NCBI GenBank assembly: GCA_037179385.1 | Contig: CM074193.1 | Span: 39,278,846 to 39,342,845 of the forward strand | Direction of reading: 5' to 3' | DNA length: 64,000 nt | Source of the DNA: Holothuria scabra | Taxonomy: Eukaryota; Echinodermata; Holothuroidea; Aspidochirotida; Holothuriidae | In this document: piece by piece, positions 33,601 through 45,847 of the stretch | How positions within the stretch are numbered: position 1 is the first letter of the stretch | Layout of the letters: each line of letters begins with the position of its first letter | The notes under the pieces: model-generated | Told to the model about the DNA's origin: nothing | What the model saw: the letters and a program-made list of their open reading frames with translations, nothing else | The model's database searches: none | Translations under genes and position numbers: made by a program

Positions 33601-34115
33601 ACGAAACAGTGAGTATTGGGAGAATCTCCTGATCTATCTTCGTTCACAAATATACAATTAAAGTCGCCCCCAAGCACAATTGGAGCATTACCATGCGTGA
33701 AAGACTCTAAGTTATTGAAAAACCTAATCCTTTGCCTGGGACAGCAAGGAGCGTACACGCTACAAATGCGGAACGAAGCGGAGTTCTGTAGTGTACACAC
33801 CACCGAAATGAACCGGCCATCCCCATCCTGAGTAACGTGAGAAAACCTACCACGGAAATTTGGGGAAAACACAATAGCCACTCCACAAGAATGTGAAGAT
33901 TGGGCTGGAGAGTGGAAAACAGGACCATCCCAGATACTCTTAAAATACGACCAGTCCCCGGCCTGTAAAAAGGTTTCCTGTAACAAAATTATATCGAAAG
34001 CAAAAATCTTAAGCCAATTGCATACATTACGACACTTTTGCGAATCATTTAAACCCCGAACATTAAGGGTACAAATAGAAAGGGCCATGATAAAGTAAAT
34101 ATACATACCAAACAT
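30668..34115 (-). CDS. RT-A ORF2 copy 1 (endonuclease-reverse transcriptase), two frame breaks
   Basis: The start ATG (34115-34113) overlaps the ORF1 stop in TAATG. The first open part (to 33048) has the APE endonuclease; the second (33099-30982) has the RT, with RRPISLLTVDYKIIAKVL, VISLDQHKAFDKVNW, RGVRQGCPLSPLLYVLF and FLQYADDAT, and the C-terminal CTTCGFATESIRHIFWDC (C-x2-C-x8-H-x4-C). The tail is read in another frame (31024-30668). The breaks are a C run at about 33117-33125 (five C, six in copies 2 and 3) and another at about 30992-30997 (five C, six in copy 2). These are single-base length changes in homopolymers, so they may be assembly errors rather than mutations. Confidence 0.85.
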
Positions 34116-35613
34116 TACCACTTAAGAAAGTATTCATTAAAGAACCGCACATTATGCTGCAGTACGTAGTCAGGGTGGTTCAAAACTAAGTGAGAAACAC
34201 ACTCCTTCGGATTCACAAATAAATAACTGCATTCAGAAGCGAGACATTTTATTTTCCTCAATGCAACATTTGCGTGCACTTTGGACATGTGAAGCTTGAA
34301 ATCTTTAAAATTGCTAAATTCTGCCTTGCATCCGGCTCCCTGACACAAAATCCAGGCTCTGTTCCCTGTTAATACATTTGATCGGAGAAGAAGTTCCTTA
34401 GCCTTTTCAATAGATCTACAAGCTAACTTCCTCCGAGCACCATCAGGAGGGGGAGGGGACAATGACTTACTTCGTTTCTTCCTCGTAACCATCTGCCATC
34501 CGTCCATTCCATCAACATTCTCGGGCGGGGTGGAGGGAGGTTCCTCAGCAGACCAGTCCTTTACTATATCAGCAGGCTCTCCAACAAATTTCCCAGCCTG
34601 CGGTTCAATCTGTACATCAACCAAAAGTACCGAAGGTGCCAATACAGGAGTGTCCTGAGATACTTCTACCTCACTTTCCATATCGTCAAATAGATCAACC
34701 TCCTGCGATTCATCGATAATTAGGGCTCCTGGAACAGGCTCTTCCGACATGACATCACTGCTCTCGCTTCCTTCCTCTCCAACCTTCAAAATCTCATCCT
34801 GTGATTCACTGATTACTTTCTTCTGGCTTAGGGCGACAGTCTGCTCCTCTAACGGTTCCCCAATTCCTTCTCGTGATCCTTTTCAATGTCCATGTCACCC
34901 TGACCTTTAAATTCAACTTGTTCTGGTGTTACTTCTGCACCGCCCTGAATCCACTCCGATGATAACCTAGCTTTGCTAGCAAAGGAAACTTTGCAGTCTC
35001 TAAAAGTATGCCCCTCCTTGCCGCAAATAGTGCAGACCACTGTACCCTCACAGTCCGTAGCAATGTGTCCCAATTTTAGACACTTGAAACATCTTCGATT
35101 GGTGCAGTCCTTGACTTCGTGGCCATCCAGTCCACACTTCAGACAGGTTCGGGGCTGTCCAAAATACCTGACCCAACAGGAGCGACCGCCTAAAAACAGC
35201 GATGACGGAATATCCTTTCTGAGATTAACTTTGTACTGTCGAATACCGTTCGAAACAGACGGGAAATCCTCATAGCAAAGAAGGCGACTGGATACAACCT
35301 CTCCGTATCTTCCAAGAATAAACTTTACAACATTATCATTTAGTTCTAAAGGCACATGAAGGACAGTTACTAAACTCGTTAATCCACCATACCAAGAAGC
35401 AGTAATCTTTTTCTTGGAGCTAAACACAGGCCAGAAACGACGACGAATCTCTATGGTCTTGAAAGTGACGTCGTACCGATTACCAGGCAAACGTTGAACA
35501 CCTACCAGATGCTGAGCAGGTTCAACACCCGCATCTTTCAAAATGTCAAAAACATTGTCCTCCTTAGACAAAGATAGAAGAACAGAGCAGTCTCTCCGTA
35601 GACCGTCCATCAT
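34115..35613 (-). CDS. RT-A ORF1 copy 1 (nucleic-acid-binding protein), one frame break
   Basis: Same protein as the intact copies at 42082-43581 and 55067-56566, but with one C missing from a run at about 34857-34860 (four C, five in copy 2). This splits it into 35613-34849 (N-terminal part plus CCHC knuckles) and 34789-34115 (C-terminal fingers). One residue differs in the last finger region (SECSYLF for SECSCLF). Confidence 0.85.
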
Positions 35614-35657
35614 GGCCAGAAAAGGCGAAAGATTTATTCGCTTTGTGGAAAGCTCTG

Positions 35658-35672
35658 AGTAGTCTAATTTAG
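35658..35672. repeat. Target-site duplication of RT-A copy 1 (5' side)
   Basis: agtagtctaatttag, followed by the normal unit sequence tgtgcaagtcaatgg. Confidence 0.9.
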
Positions 35673-36190
35673 TGTGCAAGTCAATGGGAATTATGATTAG
35701 TAGCCCGCTACCTTCTTGAGTTTTCGGATTTTATAAGATGTGGCGCCTAAAATGAAGATAATGAAAAAAAAAAACAAGAGATTAAATCTCTGGCTGGTTA
35801 CGCAAACACACCGAGGTAACTGTAGCTTGGCTCAATGTTTCTCTTATACATTTGTCGAGGTTTATTCCATTTAATTACTGAAACATTTTCTGGGATCTTG
35901 TCTCAGGTCTTCCTGATATGCATTATAGAGATTGTCTCATTATTTATTAGGGTATATCGTACTGTTTACTCATTTTTGTAATGATAGCAAGAAAGTCGTT
36001 CTCTAAAGGTGCTACCAACTTTTTTAATAAATTTTAAAATGTAATTTTAAACGACGGGTAACTTTGAGAACGACACAACATTTACAATTACTAGAATTAA
36101 AATAATCATCCCTATCAGTGTAATTGATCAGGCCACTTCGTGCAGGGCTGCAAAGTTTGGGACAAGGTCCATTTTGCGGCGAACGTAAGT

Positions 36191-36592
36191 ATACTTACAG
36201 AAGCTTGATTACGGATATCACGAAGACGTGTAGTTTTCTTTCTCGGCTAAGATCATGTGTAGCCTCTGTTCTTTTCATCCAGTCAAGAATGGAGCCATGC
36301 ATGGCAGACCAGTAATGTAAATGGTCCGAAGGCCTTGAGGTTGGTCCAGTGTTGTCCTTTAGTGGACGTATAGCTTCTTCGGGAAGCAGTATCAAGTTTG
36401 GTTTCGCCGAACGGCCCTTTGCCAGAAGGTAGAAAGGACTTTGGAAAACGTATTTTCCTTTGGTTTCGCCGAACGACACCTTGCCACGTAGAGGGTCGGG
36501 AAGACTTTAGAAATAGCTTCCCAGCCGTTTGCCCGAGATCACGTGTAGTATCTGTTTTTATCAAGTCTAGAATGGAGTCTTACACGGCAAAC
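36191..36592 (+). repeat. U1/U2-headed composite SINE (unit U8)
   Basis: U1-like 36191-36237, U2-like 36238-36273, second U2-like head 36535-36563. Confidence 0.7.
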
Positions 36593-38634
36593 TAAATTTC
36601 AGTTATTTATTTTTCGGCTCAAGAAAGAACTATAAAAAACAGGACTTGGACTGTTCGAAATTCATTTGTAAGCTGTTTAAATTATAACTATTTTATTTTA
36701 CTTTAGGTACACTTTAATTGATCGAATGTAGGCTACTGTCAGTACTACCACTTTTCGGGCGAATGTTTTAAAGCATTTAGACATATACATGACATGTACC
36801 CCTATCCCCGTGTGCCCGTCATCTTACAATTGAAAGCGTCCCGAATTTATTTGTTATTTTTATTTATTTTTGGCCGGATAGTGGCACTTTTGCTTGAATA
36901 TTCTACCATTTCGTGTAAAGTGCGGCGCGCAAAACTATGCCGTGGGACTGACATTGTTTTTACATAGATTTCCCTAAAGTGGAGCAAATTTTAATATTCT
37001 TCTCTCTTGCTAGAAAATTTGCCATGCCGAACATGGTTGTATCTGATTTTCCTACAAAATGTGTCCTAAAATGTTTTCAATTCAAACTGGGGTCGTTCTC
37101 GTCTTTTTTCTCTTATCGTGCTACTGGTAGCTGACCATGGTCTAACTCCAATACTCTTGCCCGCGAAAATGTTTACTGACAGAGAAAGTGCCTTAAAATG
37201 TTTATGGGATGTCGTTTCTGACTGTATTACTTACGAAATACGTTCATTTTTGCATTTGGATTTTATAGACAATGAGTTGAAATACAGACTGTGCAAAATT
37301 CAAGCCAATTTGATCAATTTTAGTGTCATTTCTTTTTTCATTGTATTACTCCGCTCTGTGAAATGCCGTTTTTGAGTAGCTTTTATGGCCTAAAACACAT
37401 AGGCCTACTTATCATTCAAGGCTCTGTAGCTCAAAATTTCAATGGTCATGTTAAGGAAATTTGAACATGCCATGAAAGCTCAGATTGTGAGCTTCGATCA
37501 GAGGGTTGGCATGCCCTGGTTGAAAACTTCTGCTGGGAGCAGGGTTCTTTTTAAAACGTACATGGAAACAGGCACGTTGTTACAAATAGAAAACTCAAAC
37601 CGGCCGGACCAAAACACAAATGCTAACTCTAATACACACTCAAACATGGAACAAAAAGGTTTGTCACAAAAAAGACGCACCAACTCCACTCAAACAACCC
37701 GTCAACTCACCCCACGACCGCTTTCAACACCAACCACCGCACGACATACACCGCCATGACAACAAAAACCAAGAACATTCCACATCACGCCCAAAGAGGC
37801 CACCCCACCCGCGAAGGCAACAGCTTGCCCCAAACAACAACACGCCCAAAGGCACCAACGCGCTCGAAGGCAACAACACTTAAAAAGCACTGGGCAAATA
37901 TACAGGTACACTTTTCCCAAGGCTGCCCCGGGGGAAGTTGGGGCAACTGATAACCTCATTATTCCCACATTTAAAGGAACTGGAGCTACGGGGCCTTTTT
38001 CTTAAGTTCTCCGACCCTCTGGCAAAGGGCTGTTTGGCGAAACCAGACTTGAAACTTCTTCCCAGAAGAATCTATTGCGTCCATTTAAGGACAACACTTA
38101 ACAACCAAACTGACGGCTTTCAAACCATTTTCATCATTGGTCTGTCATGTGCGGCTCCATTCTAGACGGGATGAAAAGGATCTAGGGGACATTTTTCAAA
38201 AGTCCCCCCGATTCTCTGGCAAACAAGTCAGGGGTGAAAACAATACTCCCGAAAGAGGCTACGCCCCAACTAACAACTCAACGACCTGACGTGCAGAGCC
38301 TCGTTCTAGACTGGCTGAATAGAACGGCCTTCCCCAGCTACCATCCTTTACATTTTGGTGATTGCTGTGCTCATGCACATGGCACACTGAAGTAGTCTAA
38401 TTTAGTTTCTTTCAATTTTATTCAAACTTTTACATTCAAATGAACAACAAAAATTTTAATAATTGCTATTTACATCAAAATTAAAATGAAGATAAGGAAT
38501 TTACAAAGGAATCAAGATACTGTGAATACTTTTTCACCTCTAAACAGAACAAATTACGATCGCTACACTAGTTAAACATAATTACTCAATAAAGAATCAA
38601 CGGAAAAATTTAACATACCCCAGATGCTTCACAC

Positions 38635-41600
38635 TCATCTAAGGGCTCCAATAAATTTCAAACACTTATCCTTATCAACAAACACAAAAGAACTTCCCTG
38701 TACCCAAATCTTTTTAAATTTTTTAAAAGGCAATCTGTTAAAATCCGCTTCAACACGTGTCTTTATGTCATACTTAATTAATTCGATCAGTTCTTTATCA
38801 GGAATATACTTCTTGTCAAAAACATATTTACAACGGGCCTTCCAAATGAAAAATTTCGCAACACAAAAAACAAACCACAACCGTACAAAAGTATCCCTAG
38901 GAAAGTTACAGTCAGGAAAACCATACAGAAAGAGGTTGCAATTGAAAACTACCCTGATACCCCCCACTTCCCGAACAATTCGGCTTACCCACGCTAAGCA
39001 GTCATAGGTTCTCCGACAATCCCAAAATATGTGTCTGATCGACTCAGTGGCAAACCCACAAGTAGTACAGCTACCCTTCCCGATTCCCCACTTCTTTAAT
39101 AACTCTCCCGTACACAATACTCTATGGCACAGCCGCCACTGGAAATCGGCGTACTTCCTGTCAAGGACTTTATTACACACACTCCTCCAAATATCCTCCC
39201 AAGGCAGTGTTGGAAAGTGTCTCATGACCGTAAGTGTAACAGCTTTCGGCTTCAAAAGAAACACAATGTCTGTCAATTTCGAGCACTTAAATACAAACCC
39301 GGCGTCTAAAGCGTGTAAAAACTTAATAAGAGCAACAATTTTTGATAAATTCCTACTACACCAGGCACTATTCGGTAGGGAGTTAGACCAAAGATGAGGG
39401 TACAGGCTGCGGAGCGAGCTAGCCATGAAATAACGGGGTAAGAGGAGACTACCCTCTAGAGGATTCCCCGACAAAAGGGGCAAAAACGGTCTTACCAATA
39501 AACCATTCAACTTTGCTTCAAGGTTGTCTAATCCCAAACCCCCACTGCCCCTGTCGAGCATGACAGTAGACCTAGAAACTAGCTCAGTTTTCCCGGACCA
39601 GATGAAGGAAAACACTGATCGATTGATTTCTTTAATCAACTGCTTCCTTGCAGGGAACACTGGGGCAAGAAAATACAACACAGGAAAAATCACTTCATTT
39701 ACAACTTGAACTTTACCGAGGATAGTTAGCTTCCTACATTTCCATACATTCATCATGGTTTTAATCTTGTCAACCTTCCTTCCCCAATTACCCTCAATAG
39801 TACTAGCAGTGCCAAAATTGACTCCAGTGACCTTGATAGATGTACTACTCCAGTCAATGTCCCCAGGAAGGTCTTTCCCTAAATTCCCCTAACTTCAGAC
39901 CAGCAGTTTTCTGTAAGTTGACAGACGCCCCTGTCGCCTTTTCAAAAAGTTTAGTGGCCAGAAAGAAATGCTTGACATCCCGCAAATTAGTGGCTATGCA
40001 AGTAGCATCATCCGCATACTGTAAAAATTTGATGGATCTGCCATCGCTCCCCGGTAAAAGAAACCCTCGTATATCTTTACTTTGCTGGATATAACAGGCC
40101 AACGGTTCAATGAAAAGAACGTACAATAAAGGAGATAATGGGCATCCTTGACGAACCCCTCTCATAATACAAACCTTCTGAGACAGTTCACCATTGACTA
40201 ATATTCTACTGCAAATATTGTTATACAGGATTTGAATCCATTTAAGAAAGTTGTCTCCAAAATTCATACGACGTAAAACTTTAAACATAAATTCCCAGTT
40301 AACTTTATCAAACGCCTTGTGTTGGTCTAAAGATATTACAGCACAGGGGTTACCTTTCAGTTCTATGAAATCAATTATATCACGAACAATAGCCAGATTC
40401 TGGTGAATTGAACGACCGGGTACAGAACAGGTTTGGAATTCATTAACGATGTTGGGCATAACCTTAGATAATCTTTTCTGCAACACTTTGGCTATAATCT
40501 TGTAATCAACAGTGAGTAAACTAATCGGTCTTCGGTTCTGGGGGTCCTGGGGGTCACCCTTCTTTGGGAGGAGTGTAGTAATCCCAGTCCGCTGAGAGGA
40601 GGACAGTTCACCAGAAACAAACGCTTCATTGTACACTTCTAACAGGTCGGGTCCAATAATATCTAAATATTTTCTGTAAAATTCAACAGGTAAACCATCA
40701 ATTCCAGGCGACTTATTTAAACTCATGCTATTAATAGCCCCGGCGATTTCAGAAAGAGAAAGGGGGCGGTCAAGCTCCAAGCAATCGGCATCAGTCACTT
40801 TACATTTAATACTGTTTAATAATTCACATTGACACTCAACATTAACTTCATTTTCCATGGAATATAGCTTAGTATAAAAGGAGTGAAAAACGTTGCTTAT
40901 CTTATCCCCGCTTACAATGTTACCCTCATCATCTTTTATTGAAGCAATAAATTTAGAATCAGCAGCCTTACGCTCTTTCGAAAAGAAATATCCAGAAGGA
41001 ATCTCGCCTTGCTCTAAGATCTTTTCACGAGATCGCACAAATGCCCCCCTCTGCTCTTCACACAAGATACGCTCAACCTCCTCAGACCCCCCAGCCAGGC
41101 AGCGCGACTGAAGAGCATGTAAACGGTCACGCTTTTCCCGAGCCCTGCGGACTCCGTGGATGATTCCCACTTCGCGTATTCTTACTTTAACATTTTCCCA
41201 CCATTCTCTAAGTGAAGCAAAACCCGGCTTTAAAGTGACCCACATCGAATAGTACATACGGAAGTCTTTATCAAATTTACAATCTTCTAAAAGACTCGTA
41301 TTAAGTTTCCAATAACTCTTCTTTGGCGAGCCTTTAGATAAAGACATACATAAATGAGCATTCACTGCGTCGTGATCTGAAAGCTGGAACTGAAGCTTTT
41401 GGACTCTTCCAAGGGATAAAGAAGAAGAAACAAAAATTCTATCAAGACGGGAAGATTGTTTCTTACCGGGATGAACCCAGGTATGCCCTAACTCAGGGGG
41501 ATTTTGACATAACCAACAATCAACAAGATTCCGAGCCCGTAAAAATTCCAAAAGCTCATCCCGGCCAACGAAACAGTGAGTATTGGGAGAATCTCCTGAT

Positions 41601-42082
41601 CTATCTTCGTTCACAAATATACAATTAAAGTCGCCCCCAAGCACAATTGGAGCATTACCATGCGTGAAAGACTCTAAGTTATTGAAAAACCTAATCCTTT
41701 GCCTGGGACAGCAAGGAGCGTACACGCTACAAATGCGGAACGAAGCGGAGTTCTGTAGTGTACACACCACCGAAATGAACCGGCCATCCCCATCCTGAGT
41801 AACGTGAGAAAACCTACCACGGAAATTTGGGGAAAACACAATAGCCACTCCACAAGAATGTGAAGATTGGGCTGGAGAGTGGAAAACAGGACCATCCCAG
41901 ATACTCTTAAAATACGACCAGTCCCCGGCCTGTAAAAAGGTTTCCTGTAACAAAATTATATCGAAAGCAAAAATCTTAAGCCAATTGCATACATTACGAC
42001 ACTTTTGCGAATCATTTAAACCCCGAACATTAAGGGTACAAATAGAAAGGGCCATGATAAAGTAAATATACATACCAAACAT
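38635..42082 (-). CDS. RT-A ORF2 copy 2 (endonuclease-reverse transcriptase), one frame break
   Basis: Best copy, about 1,148 codons. Numbering from the ATG at 42082: the APE endonuclease is about residues 12-235, with N18 (TLNVRG), E47 (LLQETF), GGDFNC (D151, N153), RLDRIFVS near 205 and the SDHDAV motif near 228. The RT has SLDQHKAFDKV (D near 586), RQGCPLSPLL near 640 and YADD near 689-692. A CCHC finger lies near the C-terminus. The only break is two C missing at about 39876-39881 (ctttccct for ctttccccct in copies 1 and 3). Its role is target-primed reverse transcription: nicking the target and copying its own RNA. It shares the nucleotide A of TAATG with ORF1, suggesting coupled translation. 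Confidence 0.9.
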
Positions 42083-43581
42083 TACCACTTAAGAAAGTAT
42101 TCATTAAAGAACCGCACATTATGCTGCAGTACGTAGTCAGGGTGGTTCAAAACTAAGTGAGAAACACACTCCTTCGGATTCACAAATAAACAACTGCATT
42201 CAGAAGCGAGACATTTTATTTTCCTCAATGCAACATTTGCGTGCACTTTGGACATGTGAAGCTTGAAATCTTTAAAATTGCTAAATTCTGCCTTGCATCC
42301 GGCTCCCTGACACAAAATCCAGGCTCTGTTCCCTGTTAATACATTTGATCGGAGAAGAAGTTCCTTAGCCTTTTCAATAGATCTACAAGCTAACTTCCTC
42401 CGAGCACCATCAGGAGGGGGAGGGGACAATGACTTACTTCGTTTCTTCCTCGTAACCATCTGCCATCCGTCCATTCCATCAACATTCTCGGGCGGGGTGG
42501 AGGGAGGTTCCTCAGCAGACCAGTCCTTTACTATATCAGCAGGCTCTCCAACAAATTTCCCAGCCTGCGGTTCAATCTGTACATCAACCAAAAGTACCGA
42601 AGGTGCCAATACAGGAGTGTCCTGAGATACTTCTACCTCACTTTCCATATCGTCAAATAGATCAACCTCCTGCGATTCATCGATAATTAGGGCTCCTGGA
42701 ACAGGCTCTTCCGACATGACATCACTGCTCTCGCTTCCTTCCTCTCCAACCTTCAAAATCTCATCCTGTGATTCACTGATTACTTTCTTCTGGCTTAGGG
42801 CGACAGTCTGCTCCTCTAACGGTTCCCCCAATTCCTTCTCGTGATCCTTTTCAATGTCCATGTCACCCTGACCTTTAAATTCAACTTGTTCTGGTGTTAC
42901 TTCTGCACCGCCCTGAATCCACTCCGATGATAACCTAGCTTTGCTAGCAAAGGAAACTTTGCAGTCTCTAAAAGTATGCCCCTCCTTGCCGCAAATAGTG
43001 CAGACCACTGTACCCTCACAGTCCGTAGCAATGTGTCCCAATTTTAGACACTTGAAACATCTTCGATTGGTGCAGTCCTTGACTTCGTGGCCATCCAGTC
43101 CACACTTCAGACAGGTTCGGGGCTGTCCAAAATACCTGACCCAACAGGAGCGACCGCCTAAAAACAGCGATGACGGAATATCCTTTCTGAGATTAACTTT
43201 GTACTGTCGAATACCGTTCGAAACAGACGGGAAATCCTCATAGCAAAGAAGGCGACTGGATACAACCTCTCCGTATCTTCCAAGAATAAACTTTACAACA
43301 TTATCATTTAGTTCTAAAGGCACATGAAGGACAGTTACTAAACTCGTTAATCCACCATACCAAGAAGCAGTAATCTTTTTCTTGGAGCTAAACACAGGCC
43401 AGAAACGACGACGAATCTCTATGGTCTTGAAAGTGACGTCGTACCGATTACCAGGCAAACGTTGAACACCTACCAGATGCTGAGCAGGTTCAACACCCGC
43501 ATCTTTCAAAATGTCAAAAACATTGTCCTCCTTAGACAAAGATAGAAGAACAGAGCAGTCTCTCCGTAGACCGTCCATCAT
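42082..43581 (-). CDS. RT-A ORF1 copy 2, intact (499 aa)
   Basis: The ATG at 43581 is the first in the element (CCATGATGG context), 44 nt from its 5' end; the frame is open further upstream through the TSD but without ATG. Residues 1-155 form a basic, RRM-like or ZCCHC3-like N-terminal part (YDVTFKTIEIRRRF, GRYGEVVSSR, GIRQYKVNLRKDIP). Three CCHC knuckles follow at 157-170, 175-188 and 194-207, then an acidic linker (about 245-330), a basic patch (RKKRSKS, 378-384), and two C2H2-like fingers of spacing C-x4-C-x12-H-x4-H at 424-447 and 457-480. Likely role: binding element RNA in the RNP. Ends in TAATG with ORF2. Confidence 0.9.
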   Translation of the reverse strand: MMDGLRRDCSVLLSLSKEDNVFDILKDAGVEPAQHLVGVQRLPGNRYDVTFKTIEIRRRFWPVFSSKKKITASWYGGLTSLVTVLHVPLELNDNVVKFILGRYGEVVSSRLLCYEDFPSVSNGIRQYKVNLRKDIPSSLFLGGRSCWVRYFGQPRTCLKCGLDGHEVKDCTNRRCFKCLKLGHIATDCEGTVVCTICGKEGHTFRDCKVSFASKARLSSEWIQGGAEVTPEQVEFKGQGDMDIEKDHEKELGEPLEEQTVALSQKKVISESQDEILKVGEEGSESSDVMSEEPVPGALIIDESQEVDLFDDMESEVEVSQDTPVLAPSVLLVDVQIEPQAGKFVGEPADIVKDWSAEEPPSTPPENVDGMDGWQMVTRKKRSKSLSPPPPDGARRKLACRSIEKAKELLLRSNVLTGNRAWILCQGAGCKAEFSNFKDFKLHMSKVHANVALRKIKCLASECSCLFVNPKECVSHLVLNHPDYVLQHNVRFFNEYFLKW

Positions 43582-43625
43582 GGCCAGAAAAGGCGAAAGA
43601 TTTATTCGCTTTGTGGAAAGCTCTG

Positions 43626-43640
43626 AGTAGTCTAATTTAG
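43626..43640. repeat. Target-site duplication of RT-A copy 2 (5' side)
   Basis: agtagtctaatttag; partner at 38391-38405. Confidence 0.9.
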
Positions 43641-44157
43641 TGTGCAAGTCAATGGGAATTATGATTAGTAGCCCGCTACCTTCTTGAGTTTTCGGATTTT
43701 ATAAGATGTGGCGCCTAAAATGAAGATAATGAAAAAAAAAACAAGAGATTAAATCTCTGGCTGGTTACGCAAACACACCGAGGTAACTGTAGCTTGGCTC
43801 AATGTTTCTCTTATACATTTGTCGAGGTTTATTCCATTTAATTACTGAAACATTTTCTGGGATCTTGTCTCAGGTCTTCCTGATATGCATTATAGAGATT
43901 GTCTCATTATTTATTAGGGTATATCGTACTGTTTACTCATTTTTGTAATGATAGCAAGAAAGTCGTTCTCTAAAGGTGCTACCAACTTTTTTAATAAATT
44001 TTAAAATGTAATTTTAAACGACGGGTAACTTTGAGAACGACACAACATTTACAATTACTAGAATTAAAATAATCATCCCTATCAGTGTAATTGATCAGGC
44101 CACTTCGTGCAGGGCTGCAAAGTTTGGGACAAGGTCCATTTTGCGGCGAACGTAAGT

Positions 44158-44559
44158 ATACTTACAGAAGCTTGATTACGGATATCACGAAGACGTGTAG
44201 TTTTCTTTCTCGGCTAAGATCATGTGTAGCCTCTGTTCTTTTCATCCAGTCAAGAATGGAGCCATGCATGGCAGACCAGTAATGTAAATGGTCCGAAGGC
44301 CTTGAGGTTGGTCCAGTGTTGTCCTTTAGTGGACGTATAGCTTCTTCGGGAAGCAGTATCAAGTTTGGTTTCGCCGAACGGCCCTTTGCCAGAAGGTAGA
44401 AAGGACTTTGGAAAACGTATTTTCCTTTGGTTTCGCCGAACGACACCTTGCCACGTAGAGGGTCGGGAAGACTTTAGAAATAGCTTCCCAGCCGTTTGCC
44501 CGAGATCACGTGTAGTATCTGTTTTTATCAAGTCTAGAATGGAGTCTTACACGGCAAAC
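44158..44559 (+). repeat. U1/U2-headed composite SINE (unit U9)
   Basis: U1-like 44158-44204, U2-like 44205-44240, second U2-like head 44502-44530. Confidence 0.7.
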
Positions 44560-45847
44560 TAAATTTCAGTTATTTATTTTTCGGCTCAAGAAAGAACTAT
44601 AAAAAACAGGACTTGGACTGTTCGAAATTCATTTGTAAGCTGTTTAAATTATAACTATTTTATTTTACTTTAGGTACACTTTAATTGATCGAATGTAGGC
44701 TACTGTCAGTACTACCACTTTTCGGGCGAATGTTTTAAAGCATTTAGACATATACATGACATGTACCCCTATCCCCGTGTGCCCGTCATCTTACAATTGA
44801 AAGCGTCCCGAATTTATTTGTTATTTTTATTTATTTTTGGCCGGATAGTGGCACTTTTGCTTGAATATTCTACCATTTCGTGTAAAGTGCGGCGCGCAAA
44901 ACTATGCCGTGGGACTGACATTGTTTTTACATAGATTTCCCTAAAGTGGAGCAAATTTTAATATTCTTCTCTCTTGCTAGAAAATTTGCCATGCCGAACA
45001 TGGTTGTATCTGATTTTCCTACAAAATGTGTCCTAAAATGTTTTCAATTCAAACTGGGGTCGTTCTCGTCTTTTTCTCTTATCGTGCTACTGGTAGCTGA
45101 CCATGGTCTAACTCCAATACTCTTGCCCGCGAAAATGTTTACTGACAGAGAAAGTGCCTTAAAATGTTTATGGGATGTCGTTTCTGACTGTATTACTTAC
45201 GAAATACGTTCATTTTTGCATTTGGATTTTATAGACAATGAGTTGAAATACAGACTGTGCAAAATTCAAGCCAATTTGATCAATTTTAGTGTCATTTCTT
45301 TTTTCATTGTATTACTCCGCTCTGTGAAATGCCGTTTTTGAGTAGCTTTTATGGCCTAAAACACATAGGCCTACTTATCATTCAAGGCTCTGTAGCTCAA
45401 AATTTCAATGGTCATGTTAAGGAAATTTGAACATGCCATGAAAGCTCAGATTGTGAGCTTCGATCAGAGGGTTGGCATGCCCTGGTTGAAAACTTCTGCT
45501 GGGAGCAGGGTTCTTTTTAAAACGTACATGGAAACAGGCACGTTGTTACAAATAGAAAACTCAAACCGGCCGGACCAAAACACAAATGCTAACTCTAATA
45601 CACACTCAAACATGGAACAAAAAGGTTTGTCACAAAAAAGACGCACCAACTCCACTCAAACAACCCATCAACTCACCCCACGACCGCTTTCAACACCAAC
45701 CACCGCACGACATACACCGCCATGACAACAAAACCAAGAACATTCCACATCACGCCCAAAGAGGCCACCCCACCCGCGAAGGCAACAGCTTGCCCCAAAC
45801 AACAACACGCCCAAAGGCACCAGCGCGCTCGAAGGCAACAACACTTA

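Larger units (their letters stand above)
30436..35657 (-). mobile_element. RT-A copy 1: full-length Tx1-like non-LTR retrotransposon (5,222 bp)
   Basis: Minus-strand element: short 5' UTR (35657-35614, 44 nt), ORF1 (35613-34115), ORF2 (34115-30668) and a 3' UTR of about 230 nt ending aaaattgaaagaaa without a long A tail. It is flanked by a 15-bp direct repeat that occurs once in empty units. The pair of ORFs, APE-type endonuclease, RT order and C-terminal CCHC fit the L1/Tx1 group. The LDQ-KAFD-V and YADD-T neighbourhoods and the ORF1 type point to the Tx1 clade, many of whose members are target-specific. Confidence 0.9.
30421..38390. repeat. Array unit U8 (7,970 bp, with RT-A copy 1)
   Basis: The 15-bp unit start agtagtctaatttag occurs at 30421-30435 and again at 35658-35672, on either side of RT-A. 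The remaining 2.73 kb is a late-type unit with the 15-nt hairpin deletion (35777-35791). Confidence 0.9.
38406..43625 (-). mobile_element. RT-A copy 2: full-length (5,220 bp), best preserved
   Basis: Same ends as copy 1, with TSDs at 38391-38405 and 43626-43640. ORF1 is intact and ORF2 is broken only once (about 39876-39881). Small private differences from copy 1 include tacattcaaatgaacaacaaaa in the 3' UTR (38440 region). Confidence 0.9.
38391..45847. repeat. Array unit U9 with RT-A copy 2, cut short at 45847
   Basis: It starts agtagtctaatttag (38391-38405), then RT-A, then a late-type unit from 43626. Similarity to other units stops at 45847 within caacaacactta, where the array-closing insert begins, exactly as at 58830. 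It carries the markers acccatcaactc and caccagcgcgctc, found elsewhere only in U11. Confidence 0.85.

Noticed and set aside
35614..35679. Longer ORF1 start upstream of the ATG (frame open into the flanking repeat)
   Set aside because: The extension begins at a TTG inside target DNA and crosses the target-site duplication, so it is not part of the element; the first ATG is at 35613.
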